Source: CAZCDS01 sp964497585 (GTDB lineage: Bacteria; Desulfobacterota; Desulfomonilia; Desulfomonilales; Desulfomonilaceae). From it: a stretch of DNA of 64,000 bases. Every line of letters starts with the position of its first letter. Within the stretch, counting starts at the first letter, position 1. The notes under the pieces are model-generated. The model was given only the letters and a program-made list of their open reading frames with translations, ran no database searches and was not told where the DNA came from. Positions 9,537 through 19,662 of the stretch are shown one piece after another. The position numbers and the translations under genes were made by a program. The stretch spans positions 1 to 64,000 of the forward strand of contig CAZCDS010000033.1 in the NCBI GenBank assembly GCA_964497585.1, read 5' to 3'.

Positions 9537-10408
9537 GGCTTCACCTTCTCTCTGAGGACAGCATCAGCTACCCTGCAGGCCTGAATCGCAGAAGGCACGT
9601 CGTGAACACGAACGATGTCTGCTCCACGGAGAATGGCGGCAGTTATGACTGCAAGGGTACCTGTGTCCCTTTCCTTGGCATTGGGTTGGTCGAGGATGGC
9701 GCCGAGGAAGGCTTTGCGTGAGGGTCCGAGCAGAACCGGCTTGCCCAAATCCCTGAAGACCTCCAGCCGGTTGACGAGAATGAGATTCTGGTCGAACGTC
9801 TTGCCAAACCCTATACCCGGATCTATCACCATGCGCCCGGGATCTATACCCGATTCCTCAAGGAATCTCACGCGATCCGCAAGAAAATCGTAAATGTCAC
9901 CAGGGAAGGCCTGGTACCGGATTTCCTTCTGCATGGTCTTGGGCAGGCCGAGCATATGCATGACGACCACCCCCGCGCCGGCTTCCCGTGCCACCTCCGC
10001 GAGCGCCGGGTCGTCACGGAATCCCGACACGTCGTTGACAATCTGCGCACCGGCCTTGAGCGCGGCCTCAGCGACTTCCCCGCGGCGGGTGTCGATGGAA
10101 ATCACCCCATCGGGCACTCTCCGGTTAATCTCCCTGATAACGGGTATCGTCCGTCGGAGTTCCTCTTCCGGTTCGATCGGGAGCGAGCCGGGCCTGGTCG
10201 ACTCCCCGCCGACATCGACGATGTGCGCTCCTGAGCGGAACATCTCGACTGCGGCCTGGACGGCCACTTCCGGGTCGAAGTGAACTCCCCCATCGGAGAA
10301 GGAATCCGGCGTCGCGTTGATCACTCCCATGATCAAGGTTTCGGAGCGTGGATCCAAGGTGGCTTGCGGTAGACGAATCGTTCGAGAGAACATGGTCTTG
10401 TGTCTCAA
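9533..10408 (-). CDS. folP: dihydropteroate synthase
   Basis: Joins p-aminobenzoate to dihydropterin pyrophosphate in folate synthesis. Both signatures are present: MGVINATPDSFSDGG at about residues 27-41 and IVDVGGESTRPGS at about 60-72. Later TIM-barrel motifs are DPGIGFGKT (about 197-205) and LLGPSRKAFLG (about 226-236). The start may be 10408 or the internal ATG at about 10393. It heads a folP-acpS pair and is separated from ftsH upstream by an intrinsic terminator, so it needs its own promoter in the roughly 100 bases between 10408 and 10510. Confidence 0.96.
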   Translation of the reverse strand: MRHKTMFSRTIRLPQATLDPRSETLIMGVINATPDSFSDGGVHFDPEVAVQAAVEMFRSGAHIVDVGGESTRPGSLPIEPEEELRRTIPVIREINRRVPDGVISIDTRRGEVAEAALKAGAQIVNDVSGFRDDPALAEVAREAGAGVVVMHMLGLPKTMQKEIRYQAFPGDIYDFLADRVRFLEESGIDPGRMVIDPGIGFGKTFDQNLILVNRLEVFRDLGKPVLLGPSRKAFLGAILDQPNAKERDTGTLAVITAAILRGADIVRVHDVPSAIQACRVADAVLREKVKP

Positions 10409-10510
10409 TTCCGAATGCGGGTCCGGAAGGGTCCGTTCAGTGGGCGGCCACTCAGTTGCATCCTGCGGCGACTGCCGTGGCAGGGCTCTTCCCCGACACC
10501 TGATTTCGAC

Positions 10511-10535
10511 AAAAAAAGAGGCCGATCACGGCCTC
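10511..10535 (-). terminator. intrinsic terminator after ftsH
   Basis: Read on the minus strand, GAGGCC and GGCCTC form a perfect six-pair stem around a six-base loop, followed by seven T. It sits about 35 bases past the ftsH stop and before folP, closing the ftsH transcript. Confidence 0.85.
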
Positions 10536-10569
10536 AACTTTCCATGAACGTTTCATGGATTTTTGTTTA

Positions 10570-12471
10570 TCAGACTTTCTTGGGGTCGGGCGCACCCACG
10601 ACAACGGGCTGCTTGTTGGGAGGGGACTCCGCGGACTCCTCTCCTTTGTTGGGCTTCGGACGTGTCTTCACCGGCGGCAGCTCGCGTCCCTCGATGATAG
10701 CCTCGATCTCATTGGCTTCCAGCGTCTCTCGTTCAAGCAAGGCTTCCGCGATCAGGGTCACGGTATCCCGGTTACCTTCGACGATTTTTCTGGCCTTGTT
10801 GTAGTTCTCTGTAACGAGCCTGCGAATCTCTCGATCGATGTCCTTTGCGGTCTCCTCGGAATAGTCGATGTGACGGGCGAACTCCTTACCGAGGAAGATT
10901 TGCTCTTCCTTCTGGCCGAAGGTGAGTGGTCCCATTTTCTCGCTCATTCCCCACTCGCATACCATCTTGCGCGCGAGGTCCGTGGCCCTTTCCAGATCAT
11001 TACCCGCACCTGTGGTCAGGTGGTCGAGAAAGACTTCTTCCGCGGCTCGCCCACCCATGAGTACGGCAATTCTGCTGAGCAGGTACTGTTTGGGGTATGT
11101 ATGTCTGTCATCGAGAGGAAGCTGTTGAGTGACCCCCAGAGCCCTGCCTCGCGGAATGATGGTGACCTTGTGAATGGGATCGCTGTCCTCTACCTTCATG
11201 GCCACAAAGGCATGGCCCGCTTCGTGATATGCCGTATTGCGCCGCTCTTCGAGACTGATGACCATGCTTCGGCGCTCGCCGCCCATGAGAACCTTGTCTT
11301 TGGCGAACTCGAAGTCGGACATTTCGATTCTGTCTTTGTTCTCGCGTGCCGCGTTCAGGGCAGCCTCATTGACGAGGTTAGCCAGATCGGCTCCTGAGAA
11401 ACCCGGTGTCCCTCGGCTAATGGTCTCCAGATCGACATCGGGAGAAACGGGAATGTCCCGGGAATGAACCCCCAGAATAGCGGTTCGTCCACGGATATCC
11501 GGTGTCGGGACCACGACCTGACGGTCGAACCTGCCAGGCCTCAGCAGAGCCGGATCGAGGACATCGGGCCTGTTCGTGGCGCTTATGAGAATGACACCTT
11601 CATTGGTCTCGAACCCATCCATCTCCACGAGCAACTGGTTGAGAGTCTGTTCGCGTTCGTCATGGCCGCCTCCGAGGCCCGCGCCACGGTGCCGCCCCAC
11701 CGCGTCGATCTCGTCGATGAAAATGATGCAGGGAGCGTTCTTCTTCCCCTGAATGAAGAGATCCCGGACCCGGGAGGCTCCCACGCCGACAAACATCTCA
11801 ACGAAATCCGAACCGGAAATGGAAAAGAAGGGCACATTGGCCTCCCCGGCCACCGCCTTGGCCAACAGCGTTTTTCCCGTTCCCGGAGCGCCGACGAGGA
11901 GGACGCCTTTGGGTATCTTACCGCCAAGTCGCGTGAATTTCTTTGGATCGCGGAGAAAGTCAACGATCTCCTGCAATTCTTCCTTGGCCTCTTCAACGCC
12001 TGCCACGTCTTCGAATGTGAACCGATTCTGTGCCTCATTGACAAGGCGCGCGCGGCTCTTGCCGAAGCTCATCGCCTTTCCGCCCCCGGCCTGCATCTGC
12101 CTCATGAAAAAGATTAATATCGCAATAACGAAGATCATCGGGAGCCAGGAAATGAGTGCGGTCAAATACCAGGGATTTTCGTCTTCGGGCTGCACTTCGA
12201 TATCGACCTTATGCTTCATGAGAGCAGGCACAAGACTGGTATCCTTCGGGGCCCGGGTCTTGAAGCCACCCGTCCCGTCCACGTACGATCCGTTGATCCG
12301 TTCGCCCCGAATGATCACTGACTTTACGTTACCCTGCGTGACTTCTTGACGAAACTTACTGTACGATATTTCTTTCTTCGGGGGCTTGGTCTGGTTGAAC
12401 AGATGGAAGAGAAAAATCATCACGAGACAGATGACCAACCAGAGGCCGAGGTTTTTGTATATCGTGTTCAA
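10570..12471 (-). CDS. ftsH: ATP-dependent zinc metalloprotease FtsH
   Basis: Membrane-anchored AAA+ protease that removes damaged membrane proteins and short-lived regulators. The 633-residue product has an N-terminal membrane helix (about 8-25), a periplasmic domain, and a second helix (about 100-122). The AAA module carries Walker A GAPGTGKT near residue 195, Walker B FIDEID near 255 and the SRH region near 305. The zinc site HEAGHA lies at about 417. The C-terminus is proline- and lysine-rich and probably flexible. A sigma-70 type promoter lies 41 bases upstream and a terminator follows, so it appears monocistronic. Confidence 0.98.
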   Translation of the reverse strand: MNTIYKNLGLWLVICLVMIFLFHLFNQTKPPKKEISYSKFRQEVTQGNVKSVIIRGERINGSYVDGTGGFKTRAPKDTSLVPALMKHKVDIEVQPEDENPWYLTALISWLPMIFVIAILIFFMRQMQAGGGKAMSFGKSRARLVNEAQNRFTFEDVAGVEEAKEELQEIVDFLRDPKKFTRLGGKIPKGVLLVGAPGTGKTLLAKAVAGEANVPFFSISGSDFVEMFVGVGASRVRDLFIQGKKNAPCIIFIDEIDAVGRHRGAGLGGGHDEREQTLNQLLVEMDGFETNEGVILISATNRPDVLDPALLRPGRFDRQVVVPTPDIRGRTAILGVHSRDIPVSPDVDLETISRGTPGFSGADLANLVNEAALNAARENKDRIEMSDFEFAKDKVLMGGERRSMVISLEERRNTAYHEAGHAFVAMKVEDSDPIHKVTIIPRGRALGVTQQLPLDDRHTYPKQYLLSRIAVLMGGRAAEEVFLDHLTTGAGNDLERATDLARKMVCEWGMSEKMGPLTFGQKEEQIFLGKEFARHIDYSEETAKDIDREIRRLVTENYNKARKIVEGNRDTVTLIAEALLERETLEANEIEAIIEGRELPPVKTRPKPNKGEESAESPPNKQPVVVGAPDPKKV

Positions 12472-12511
12472 GAAATACTCCGCTTTTTCGACTCTATGAG
12501 CAGTTTATCAA

Positions 12512-12540
12512 ACTATAGCATGAAATCCGGGTACACGCAA
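12512..12540 (-). promoter_or_regulatory. sigma-70 type promoter of ftsH
   Basis: On the minus strand, TTGCGT (12535-12540) and TATAGT (12512-12517) are separated by exactly 17 bases and face ftsH, whose start is about 40 bases further on. Confidence 0.65.
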
Positions 12541-12751
12541 TTAATCGCCCTCTTCACTAGAAAGATGGTTTCTACCGAAATCAATGTCAAGCACCGCGCG
12601 GGTCTCCTTCGATTAGCCCACTCGCGTGGGCCCCTTCGCGATTCTCAGGTGAAACCTCGAAGAAGACTAGCGCTCAACGTGAAAAACGGTTTGACAAAAC
12701 CGGCCCCCGAAACTAACTAGGGCGTCGGATCAAAGGCGTGAGGACTCCGTC

Positions 12752-13978
12752 ATGAAAGCAGTCACCGTCAACTTTAGCCTCGGAAAGGAGATGTGGGACG
12801 GCTTCAAATCGAAGCTGCTCGGTAAGGGGCGCCGGTTCAACGGTCTCTCCCTGAGCCTCGATGAGGTGCCCGAACCGAAGCTTGTCTCACCCGAGTGGGT
12901 AAAAATCCGCACCATTCTTTCAGGGATCTCGGACATGGATGAGGGGATGATCGTGCACCACGATCCTTCGCGATTCGGTGCATTTCTGTCCTTTCCCTTC
13001 ATACCGGGGAACGAGAACCTGGGGATCGTGACCGAAGTCGGAGAAAACGTCCGGGGAATCGAACCGGGAGAGCGTGTCGTGGTGGACCCCCTGCTCTCCT
13101 GCGAGCGCCGAGGCGTCGAACCGCTCTGCCCCTCCTGTTCGAGGGGAGTGCCCTCTTCGTGCAGGAGCTTTGACAGTGGCGTCCTCGGACCGGGAATCAT
13201 GATCGGAGCATGCAAGGATACGGCCGGCGGCTGGGGCGACTCGTTCATCGCCCATCAGAGTCAGGTACGCGTTGTGCCTCATTCCATGGAAAGCGAACTG
13301 GCCATATTCATCCCCGAGTTTACCCGTGCGCTCCGCGCGGTGCTCCAGTGTCCCCCCTCGCCCGGCGATCGGGTGCTCGTCGTTGGGGCAGGCTCTCTGG
13401 GACTGCTCACCCTCGAAGCCCTTCGTCTCGTGGGTTCGGAAGCGCAGATCAGTATCGTGGCCGAGCATACCTTTGAGGCGGAACTCGCGGAAAAGATCGG
13501 CGCGCCCGAAGTCGTATGGGGACACGGGCCGGGAACCGTCTATGAAGAAGTGGCTGCTCTCCTTGGCGCGACGGTACGCTACCCGGAAGTCGGGAGAATC
13601 ACACTCCGGGGAGGCGCGGATCTCGTATACGAGACCACGGGCCGCACCGCGCTGGTCGAGGATGCCATAGGCTTCACGGGAGAAGGCAAGAGGCTCGTAC
13701 TCCTGGGGATCAATCAGCCTGCCGGTTTCGATGTTTCGGGACTCTGGTTCAAAGACATCCAACTCGCCGGAACGGCGTTCTCCGGACGGGAGACGTACAA
13801 CGGAGAAATCGGCAGCACCTTCGACATTGCCATGGATCTGGTGACCCAACACGGATTACCGCACAGGGAGATTCTTACCCACAGGTTTGGACTCACAGAT
13901 CATGCGTCCGCTGTGTCGGTCCTCGCCGATCGGGCCAACCGAAAGACGATCAAAGCGGTCTTCCACCACGTTGTTTGA
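12752..13978 (+). CDS. medium-chain dehydrogenase/reductase with altered zinc ligands
   Basis: A zinc-alcohol-dehydrogenase-like (MDR) protein of 408 residues. The N-terminal GroES-like domain has the structural-zinc cysteine cluster (Cys117, 126, 129, 137). The Rossmann domain carries VLVVGAGSLGLL at about 205-216. The usual catalytic-zinc positions differ: where most members have GxCGTD the protein reads GISDMD (Ser60), and the GHE motif is GNE (Asn87). It may therefore lack a catalytic zinc or use a different ligand set; activity and substrate are unknown. The gene runs away from ftsH and is followed by the pseudouridine synthase gene about 70 bases downstream. Confidence 0.85.
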   Translation: MKAVTVNFSLGKEMWDGFKSKLLGKGRRFNGLSLSLDEVPEPKLVSPEWVKIRTILSGISDMDEGMIVHHDPSRFGAFLSFPFIPGNENLGIVTEVGENVRGIEPGERVVVDPLLSCERRGVEPLCPSCSRGVPSSCRSFDSGVLGPGIMIGACKDTAGGWGDSFIAHQSQVRVVPHSMESELAIFIPEFTRALRAVLQCPPSPGDRVLVVGAGSLGLLTLEALRLVGSEAQISIVAEHTFEAELAEKIGAPEVVWGHGPGTVYEEVAALLGATVRYPEVGRITLRGGADLVYETTGRTALVEDAIGFTGEGKRLVLLGINQPAGFDVSGLWFKDIQLAGTAFSGRETYNGEIGSTFDIAMDLVTQHGLPHREILTHRFGLTDHASAVSVLADRANRKTIKAVFHHVV

Positions 13979-14048
13979 CCGGGCCACGGGTCTCCGGGTG
14001 CGGCATCCTCGCGGCCGGGGCTGATTGCCGAGCAGGCGAATTCCTCTC

Positions 14049-14849
14049 ATGTCGTCCAAGAAGATACAACTCATCATTCGTGACGCTGGTCTTGGGTCCA
14101 GAAGAGCTGCGGACGAGATGATCCGCGAAGGGAGAGTGACACTCAACGGCCGCATCGTTGACGACCCTGCCGCAACCGCGGACCCGGAAAAGGATCACAT
14201 CAAGGTCGACGGAAAGCTGCTGCGCCCCTCACACGCTCCCAAACAGTATTACCTGTTCCACAAACCGAGAAACGTTGTTTCGACGCTGAGTGACCCCCAG
14301 GCTCGGGTGTGCGTCGGGGACCTCATCAAGTCTCTCAGGAAGGGTCTCTTTACGGTGGGTCGACTCGATTTCGACGCAGAGGGTCTGATGATCCTGACCA
14401 ATGACGGCACGCTCGCTGAGAGGCTCACTCACCCGTCCCATGCTGTCCCCAGAACCTACAACGTCAAAGTGCAGGGGCATCCCAGTCCCAAGGCACTGGC
14501 GAGGATCAAACCGGGCATGAGCCTCGGGGAGGGCGATCGGCTGGGAAACGTACAATTCCGCGTCACGGAGCAACTCAAAGGCTCCACCTGGATCAGGATT
14601 GTCCTGTACGAAGGCAAGAAGAACGAGATCAAGCGTATCTTCACAAAGATCCGCCATCCGGTGAGGCGGATACGGAGGATCGGCTTCGGGCCCCTTTCCC
14701 TGGGAAGACTTGCCGTGGGCCAGTGGCGACGGCTGACCGGGGACGAGCTGGATAGGTTACGCGCAACCGTTGCGTCCAAAGCTCCTCGCAAGACTCCGAC
14801 CGGCGAGAAGAAGCACCGCTTGCCGGCTCGTCCCTCCAAGAAAAGTTGA
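14049..14849 (+). CDS. S4-domain rRNA pseudouridine synthase, RsuA/RluB family
   Basis: Isomerises a uridine in ribosomal RNA. The start at ATG 14049 gives 266 residues and puts the S4 RNA-binding domain at the N-terminus (KIQLIIRDAGLGSRRAADEM, about residues 4-50). The catalytic motif GRLDFDAEGLMILTNDG at about 105-121 carries the essential Asp. The late motif NEIKRIFTKIRHPVRRIRRI (about 194-213) is typical of the RsuA/RluB/RluE/RluF branch. The C-terminus is a basic tail. Which rRNA position is modified cannot be told. A dodecin gene follows 66 bases later. Confidence 0.93.
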   Translation: MSSKKIQLIIRDAGLGSRRAADEMIREGRVTLNGRIVDDPAATADPEKDHIKVDGKLLRPSHAPKQYYLFHKPRNVVSTLSDPQARVCVGDLIKSLRKGLFTVGRLDFDAEGLMILTNDGTLAERLTHPSHAVPRTYNVKVQGHPSPKALARIKPGMSLGEGDRLGNVQFRVTEQLKGSTWIRIVLYEGKKNEIKRIFTKIRHPVRRIRRIGFGPLSLGRLAVGQWRRLTGDELDRLRATVASKAPRKTPTGEKKHRLPARPSKKS

Positions 14850-14915
14850 CAAGAACCCCTCTCTTCTTCTAACCTTCAGGAGAGTGAGGCTGCCCGGCTT
14901 AGGGAGGGAGATGCC

Positions 14916-15128
14916 ATGGCTGATGGAAGAGTAGCACGCGTCACCGAAGTTATCGCCGCTTCTCCGGACGGTTTCGACCAGGCTGTAAAACTTGCCTTTG
15001 ATCGGGCGACGAAAACCCTCAGAGGGATCACCGGAATGAGGATTGTCGAGTTTCGTGTGAATTGCGACGGGGACAAGATCCAGGAGTATCGCGTCAGGTG
15101 TGAAGTCATTTTTGTTCTGGAAGGGTAG
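14916..15128 (+). CDS. dodecin family protein
   Basis: Small (70-residue) protein of the dodecin fold, which builds hollow dodecamers that store flavins or related ligands. Features seen are the N-terminal strand and helix (VTEVIAASPDGFDQAVKLAF), the ATKTLRGI segment, and the C-terminal strand CEVIFVLEG. The ribosome site GGGAGGGAG is strong. The position that in flavin-binding dodecins is a stacking Trp is Gly40 here (LRGITGMRIVEF), so classical flavin stacking is doubtful. Family membership is secure; ligand is not. Confidence 0.9.
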   Translation: MADGRVARVTEVIAASPDGFDQAVKLAFDRATKTLRGITGMRIVEFRVNCDGDKIQEYRVRCEVIFVLEG

Positions 15129-15222
15129 TCCTCCAGTTCAAATCCCTTCAATTCATGTTTGCATTCAGGGCGCCTCACTTCTCGCCACGTCTTTCCAGAC
15201 CACGTAGTCACATTCTTTAGGC

Positions 15223-16161
15223 CTACTGGCCATCGTCGCGGACTCCGGCACCGGAGCCCTGTCGGAAATCCCGTTCTTCCATTGCTCTTTCCAGCCTCGT
15301 TCGGACGCCTCTGCGATCGAGCATCCAAAGCGGCTCCACAAGTTCTTCCCGATGAGGGTCCGAGGTCATTCTGTGCAGCACGATTTCCCGGGGGAGCGCC
15401 TCGAGCACACTCAGGGTCGCGTCAAGAGCATCGTGCTCGGTCATGGGCGTGTACAGCCCCTGTCGGCACATCTCTTCAAGTTTTGTCCCTCGAATCACGT
15501 AAAGGGGGTGCAGCTTCACGCCGTGGACGCCCGCCTCCGCCACGGCTTTCGCGGTGTCAACCATATCGCTCACTGACTCACCCGGTAGCCCTAGGATGAG
15601 ATGAACCACAACCAGGATGTTCCTCTGTCGAGTCCTGGCGACGGCATCGAAAAAGGTTTTCGCGTCGTGGCCACGGTTTATGAGATTGAGGGTTCGCTTG
15701 TGAACCGATTGGAGTCCGTATTCGACCCAGATGAGTTTCTCACCGGCCAGTTCTCCCAGGAGGTCGAGGACCTCATCGGGAACGCAGTCCGGCCGGGTTC
15801 CGACAGCGAGACCGACCATCTCGGCTCTTTCCAACGCCTGGCCATAGAGGTGGGCCAGGTGTCCGAGCTCACCGTACGTATTGGTAAACGACTGGAAATA
15901 GGCTATGAACTTGCGACACCGGTATCGCTTGGCTAGGAAGTCGATAGCATCATCGATCTGTTCCCTGATGGAGAGTCCCCTCTTGTGGGCGCCTGTACCG
16001 GATCCCCGGGGATTGCAGTAAATGCACCCGTTTCGACCGATCATCCCGTTGCGATTGGGACATCCCAGTCCCGCGTCGAGCGCGATCTTGCGAACCGGCT
16101 CGCCATACCTTCCCTTGAGCCACGAGGAAAGAGACCTGTATCTGTGGGATACCGATGTCAT
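15223..16161 (-). CDS. TIGR01212/YhcC-type radical SAM protein
   Basis: Iron-sulfur radical-SAM protein related to Elp3/YhcC; the family's substrate is not established to my knowledge. The start at ATG 16161 gives 312 residues. The cluster motif near residues 27-45 (CPNRNGMIGRNGCIYC) has the spaced Cys with a terminal CxxC pair. Other family features are GTRPDCVPDEVLDLL (about 115-129), WVEYGLQS (about 138-145) and HLILGLPGES (about 177-186). It lies alone on the minus strand, convergent with the dodecin gene and divergent from radA. Confidence 0.92.
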   Translation of the reverse strand: MTSVSHRYRSLSSWLKGRYGEPVRKIALDAGLGCPNRNGMIGRNGCIYCNPRGSGTGAHKRGLSIREQIDDAIDFLAKRYRCRKFIAYFQSFTNTYGELGHLAHLYGQALERAEMVGLAVGTRPDCVPDEVLDLLGELAGEKLIWVEYGLQSVHKRTLNLINRGHDAKTFFDAVARTRQRNILVVVHLILGLPGESVSDMVDTAKAVAEAGVHGVKLHPLYVIRGTKLEEMCRQGLYTPMTEHDALDATLSVLEALPREIVLHRMTSDPHREELVEPLWMLDRRGVRTRLERAMEERDFRQGSGAGVRDDGQ

Positions 16162-16409
16162 ATGCCAAGTGTACCACGCATGCCGGAAGGAGCCAACTGC
16201 GCATAAACCCCTTGTCGGCACGCCGGAGACAAGGTATTACCAAAGGCGGAGGTGGGAGCGCTCAGCACGCAGCGCGCGTTGAGTCGCAGGCTCGGTGAAG
16301 CATGAGGGGCGTTGCCGCTATCGCGTAGCAGGCTACGCCCCTGACAAGAGGTGCTGAACACAGGTGTGAGATAGTCTGATACGGAGGTTCGCTTCTCGGA
16401 GAGATTGAT

Positions 16410-17783
<1,374 letters not shown>

Positions 17784-17907
17784 GGCCAACCTGTACCCAT
17801 CGAGGGACACTATGAAGCACGAAGGTCTTGCGCACGCCAGTCAACGGTACACGGCCGCAGTTGATTAGGACAAGGACTTCATGCCGAGTGGAGGACTCAA
17901 GGGGAAA

Positions 17908-18474
17908 ATGACTTCCACCGACGTGGACATCGGATCGAGAATCAGGGCTTACCGGAAAAGAACAGGTATCACCCTGAACCAACTCGCGAAAATCACCGGC
18001 ATAGCCGCGTCCAACCTCAGCTCCATCGAACTCAACAAATCCTCTCCCACCCTGAACACCCTCGTGCGAATCGCCCGTGCCTTCGATATGAGTCCTGGAG
18101 CTTTCCTCGACGATGCCCTTTCCCAAAGAGTCACCTTCTGCACGCGGGACGGGGACCAATTGATCGACACTCGTTCGATGGGCGTCTCACTTCGGCGTGT
18201 GACGAGCCATGGAGGGGGCCACCGAATGGACTGCCTCAGGGCCCTTCTGGAGCCAGGTGCGAACTGGACTCCTTCCGAGGGAGTGTTTGGTGAGCGTTTC
18301 ATATACTGTCTCGATGGTGAGGTACGGGCGACCGCAGCCGGAGAGTCTCAGGCCCTCCGATCCGGCGATGGCGTCCATTTGCTTCCCCGTACCGATATAA
18401 GCTTGGAGAATCGCTGTAACTCTCGGGCCTCCATTCTCATTATCATCTCAGACAGAGAAGCTGGATACGGGTGA
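17908..18474 (+). CDS. XRE-family regulator with C-terminal cupin domain
   Basis: DNA-binding regulator that probably senses a small ligand. The helix-turn-helix is at about residues 5-60 (RIRAYRKRTGITLNQLAKITGIA and SNLSSIELNKSSPTLNTL), and a cupin barrel fills about 105-185 (YCLDGEVRATAAGESQALRSG). This layout matches the PuuR/MmsR-like HTH-cupin class. The start may be ATG 17908 (187-188 residues) or ATG 17881 nine codons earlier; GGAGG at 17891 favours the later one. No neighbouring metabolic gene suggests a ligand. Confidence 0.88.
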   Translation: MTSTDVDIGSRIRAYRKRTGITLNQLAKITGIAASNLSSIELNKSSPTLNTLVRIARAFDMSPGAFLDDALSQRVTFCTRDGDQLIDTRSMGVSLRRVTSHGGGHRMDCLRALLEPGANWTPSEGVFGERFIYCLDGEVRATAAGESQALRSGDGVHLLPRTDISLENRCNSRASILIIISDREAGYG

Positions 18475-18593
18475 TTCCAATACGCTACAGGGCTGAAATT
18501 GCTCCACGACCGGAACACGGAGACCGTGCGACTGTCGCCACCCTTCACATGATGCTTCAGTTATGTCGGCATGGGGTGCGAGAGCGGCCCGGT

Positions 18594-19649
18594 CTATTTC
18601 TTCACATAGCCGTGGGCCTTGAGTTGTGCGAGGAATTTCTGGCGGGTCCCTCGGGGGATATTGATTCTGTGGGTGAGCTTTCCCTTGCGCGATCGCGCGG
18701 GAAAGACGCCCTTTTCCGGCCGGATTTTCGTGTTGAGCGCCCAGATCTCGCGCGGGGTGGTTCCCAGCAGACGGGCAATCGCGTCAATGGTCAGATCCTT
18801 TCGGAGTCGAATCTGTCTCACCGTATCGTACGTGACGGACTTCCTCTTCGGGATTTTGACGCCGTAGAACTCCCGGTTCCGGCTGATTATTCCGAGCGCT
18901 ATCCATCGGGGCACGTATCGTTCCGTTTCCACCGGCAGGGGAACATCCCAGTAGGACCGGGCGCCGAAGGAGTTCAGCCGCTCCATGACCCGTGCCGGAC
19001 CCGCATTGTACGACGCGGCCGCGAGCAGCCAGTTGCGGAGCCCTTCCCGCTCCGGCTGCCCCTTGAGCTTCACCTTCATTACCCTGTTCATCCAGGCAAG
19101 GTATCGCGCGGCTGAATGCGTCGAATGCACCAGGTCCGCTCGTTCATCTTTCCATCTCGTCACCTCCATCCGCCAGTCATACTTCTCGCAGTTGGCCGGC
19201 CCGCGACAGGCCGTCGACTTGATAAACTGCCAATAACCGAATGCGCCCGCGGACGAGAGCGCACGGCTGTTGTAACTACTCTCGATCGCCGCGAGATAGA
19301 TGAACTCGGACGGAAGATGGTACTTGTGAAGAATGGGAAGGGTCACCGATCGGAGGTGATCGACCCGGGCAAGCCAGAGCAGTACCCGGGAGCGACGGTC
19401 CATCAGAAGGTAGTTGAGTTCTTTGAGTATGCGTGCCCGCACGTCTCTTCGCGCAATGGGGATACGCTTTCGCCCGTACACGAGACCCTTCTTTTCGATC
19501 GTGGGCGGGAATCCGTATCGGGTGCCGTCAGGTACCGTTTCGAAATGCGGCGCGGTGCAAACGTTCACCGCACGGGCATCCTGGAACCCCGACACCAGGG
19601 CCAGGAGAATGATTGCGAGCCAACCCCACCGGAAAGCAGAATACGTCAT
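18594..19649 (-). CDS. membrane-bound lytic transglycosylase with LysM-like domain
   Basis: Cuts peptidoglycan in the periplasm; resembles MltD. The 351-residue product has a signal peptide at about 1-27 (WLAIILLALVSGFQDARA), an SLT catalytic domain at about 110-250 with the catalytic Glu in AIESSYNSRALSSAGAFGYWQF, and a C-terminal LysM-like stretch at about 285-345 (LTIDAIARLLGTTPREIWALN). A Cys-containing insertion (STACRGPANCEKYDW) follows the active site. Its start is 13 bases behind the stop of the XRE-S24 repressor gene, so the two are probably co-transcribed and the repressor may govern it. Confidence 0.9.
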   Translation of the reverse strand: MTYSAFRWGWLAIILLALVSGFQDARAVNVCTAPHFETVPDGTRYGFPPTIEKKGLVYGRKRIPIARRDVRARILKELNYLLMDRRSRVLLWLARVDHLRSVTLPILHKYHLPSEFIYLAAIESSYNSRALSSAGAFGYWQFIKSTACRGPANCEKYDWRMEVTRWKDERADLVHSTHSAARYLAWMNRVMKVKLKGQPEREGLRNWLLAAASYNAGPARVMERLNSFGARSYWDVPLPVETERYVPRWIALGIISRNREFYGVKIPKRKSVTYDTVRQIRLRKDLTIDAIARLLGTTPREIWALNTKIRPEKGVFPARSRKGKLTHRINIPRGTRQKFLAQLKAHGYVKK

Positions 19650-19662
19650 GAATCACGAAACC

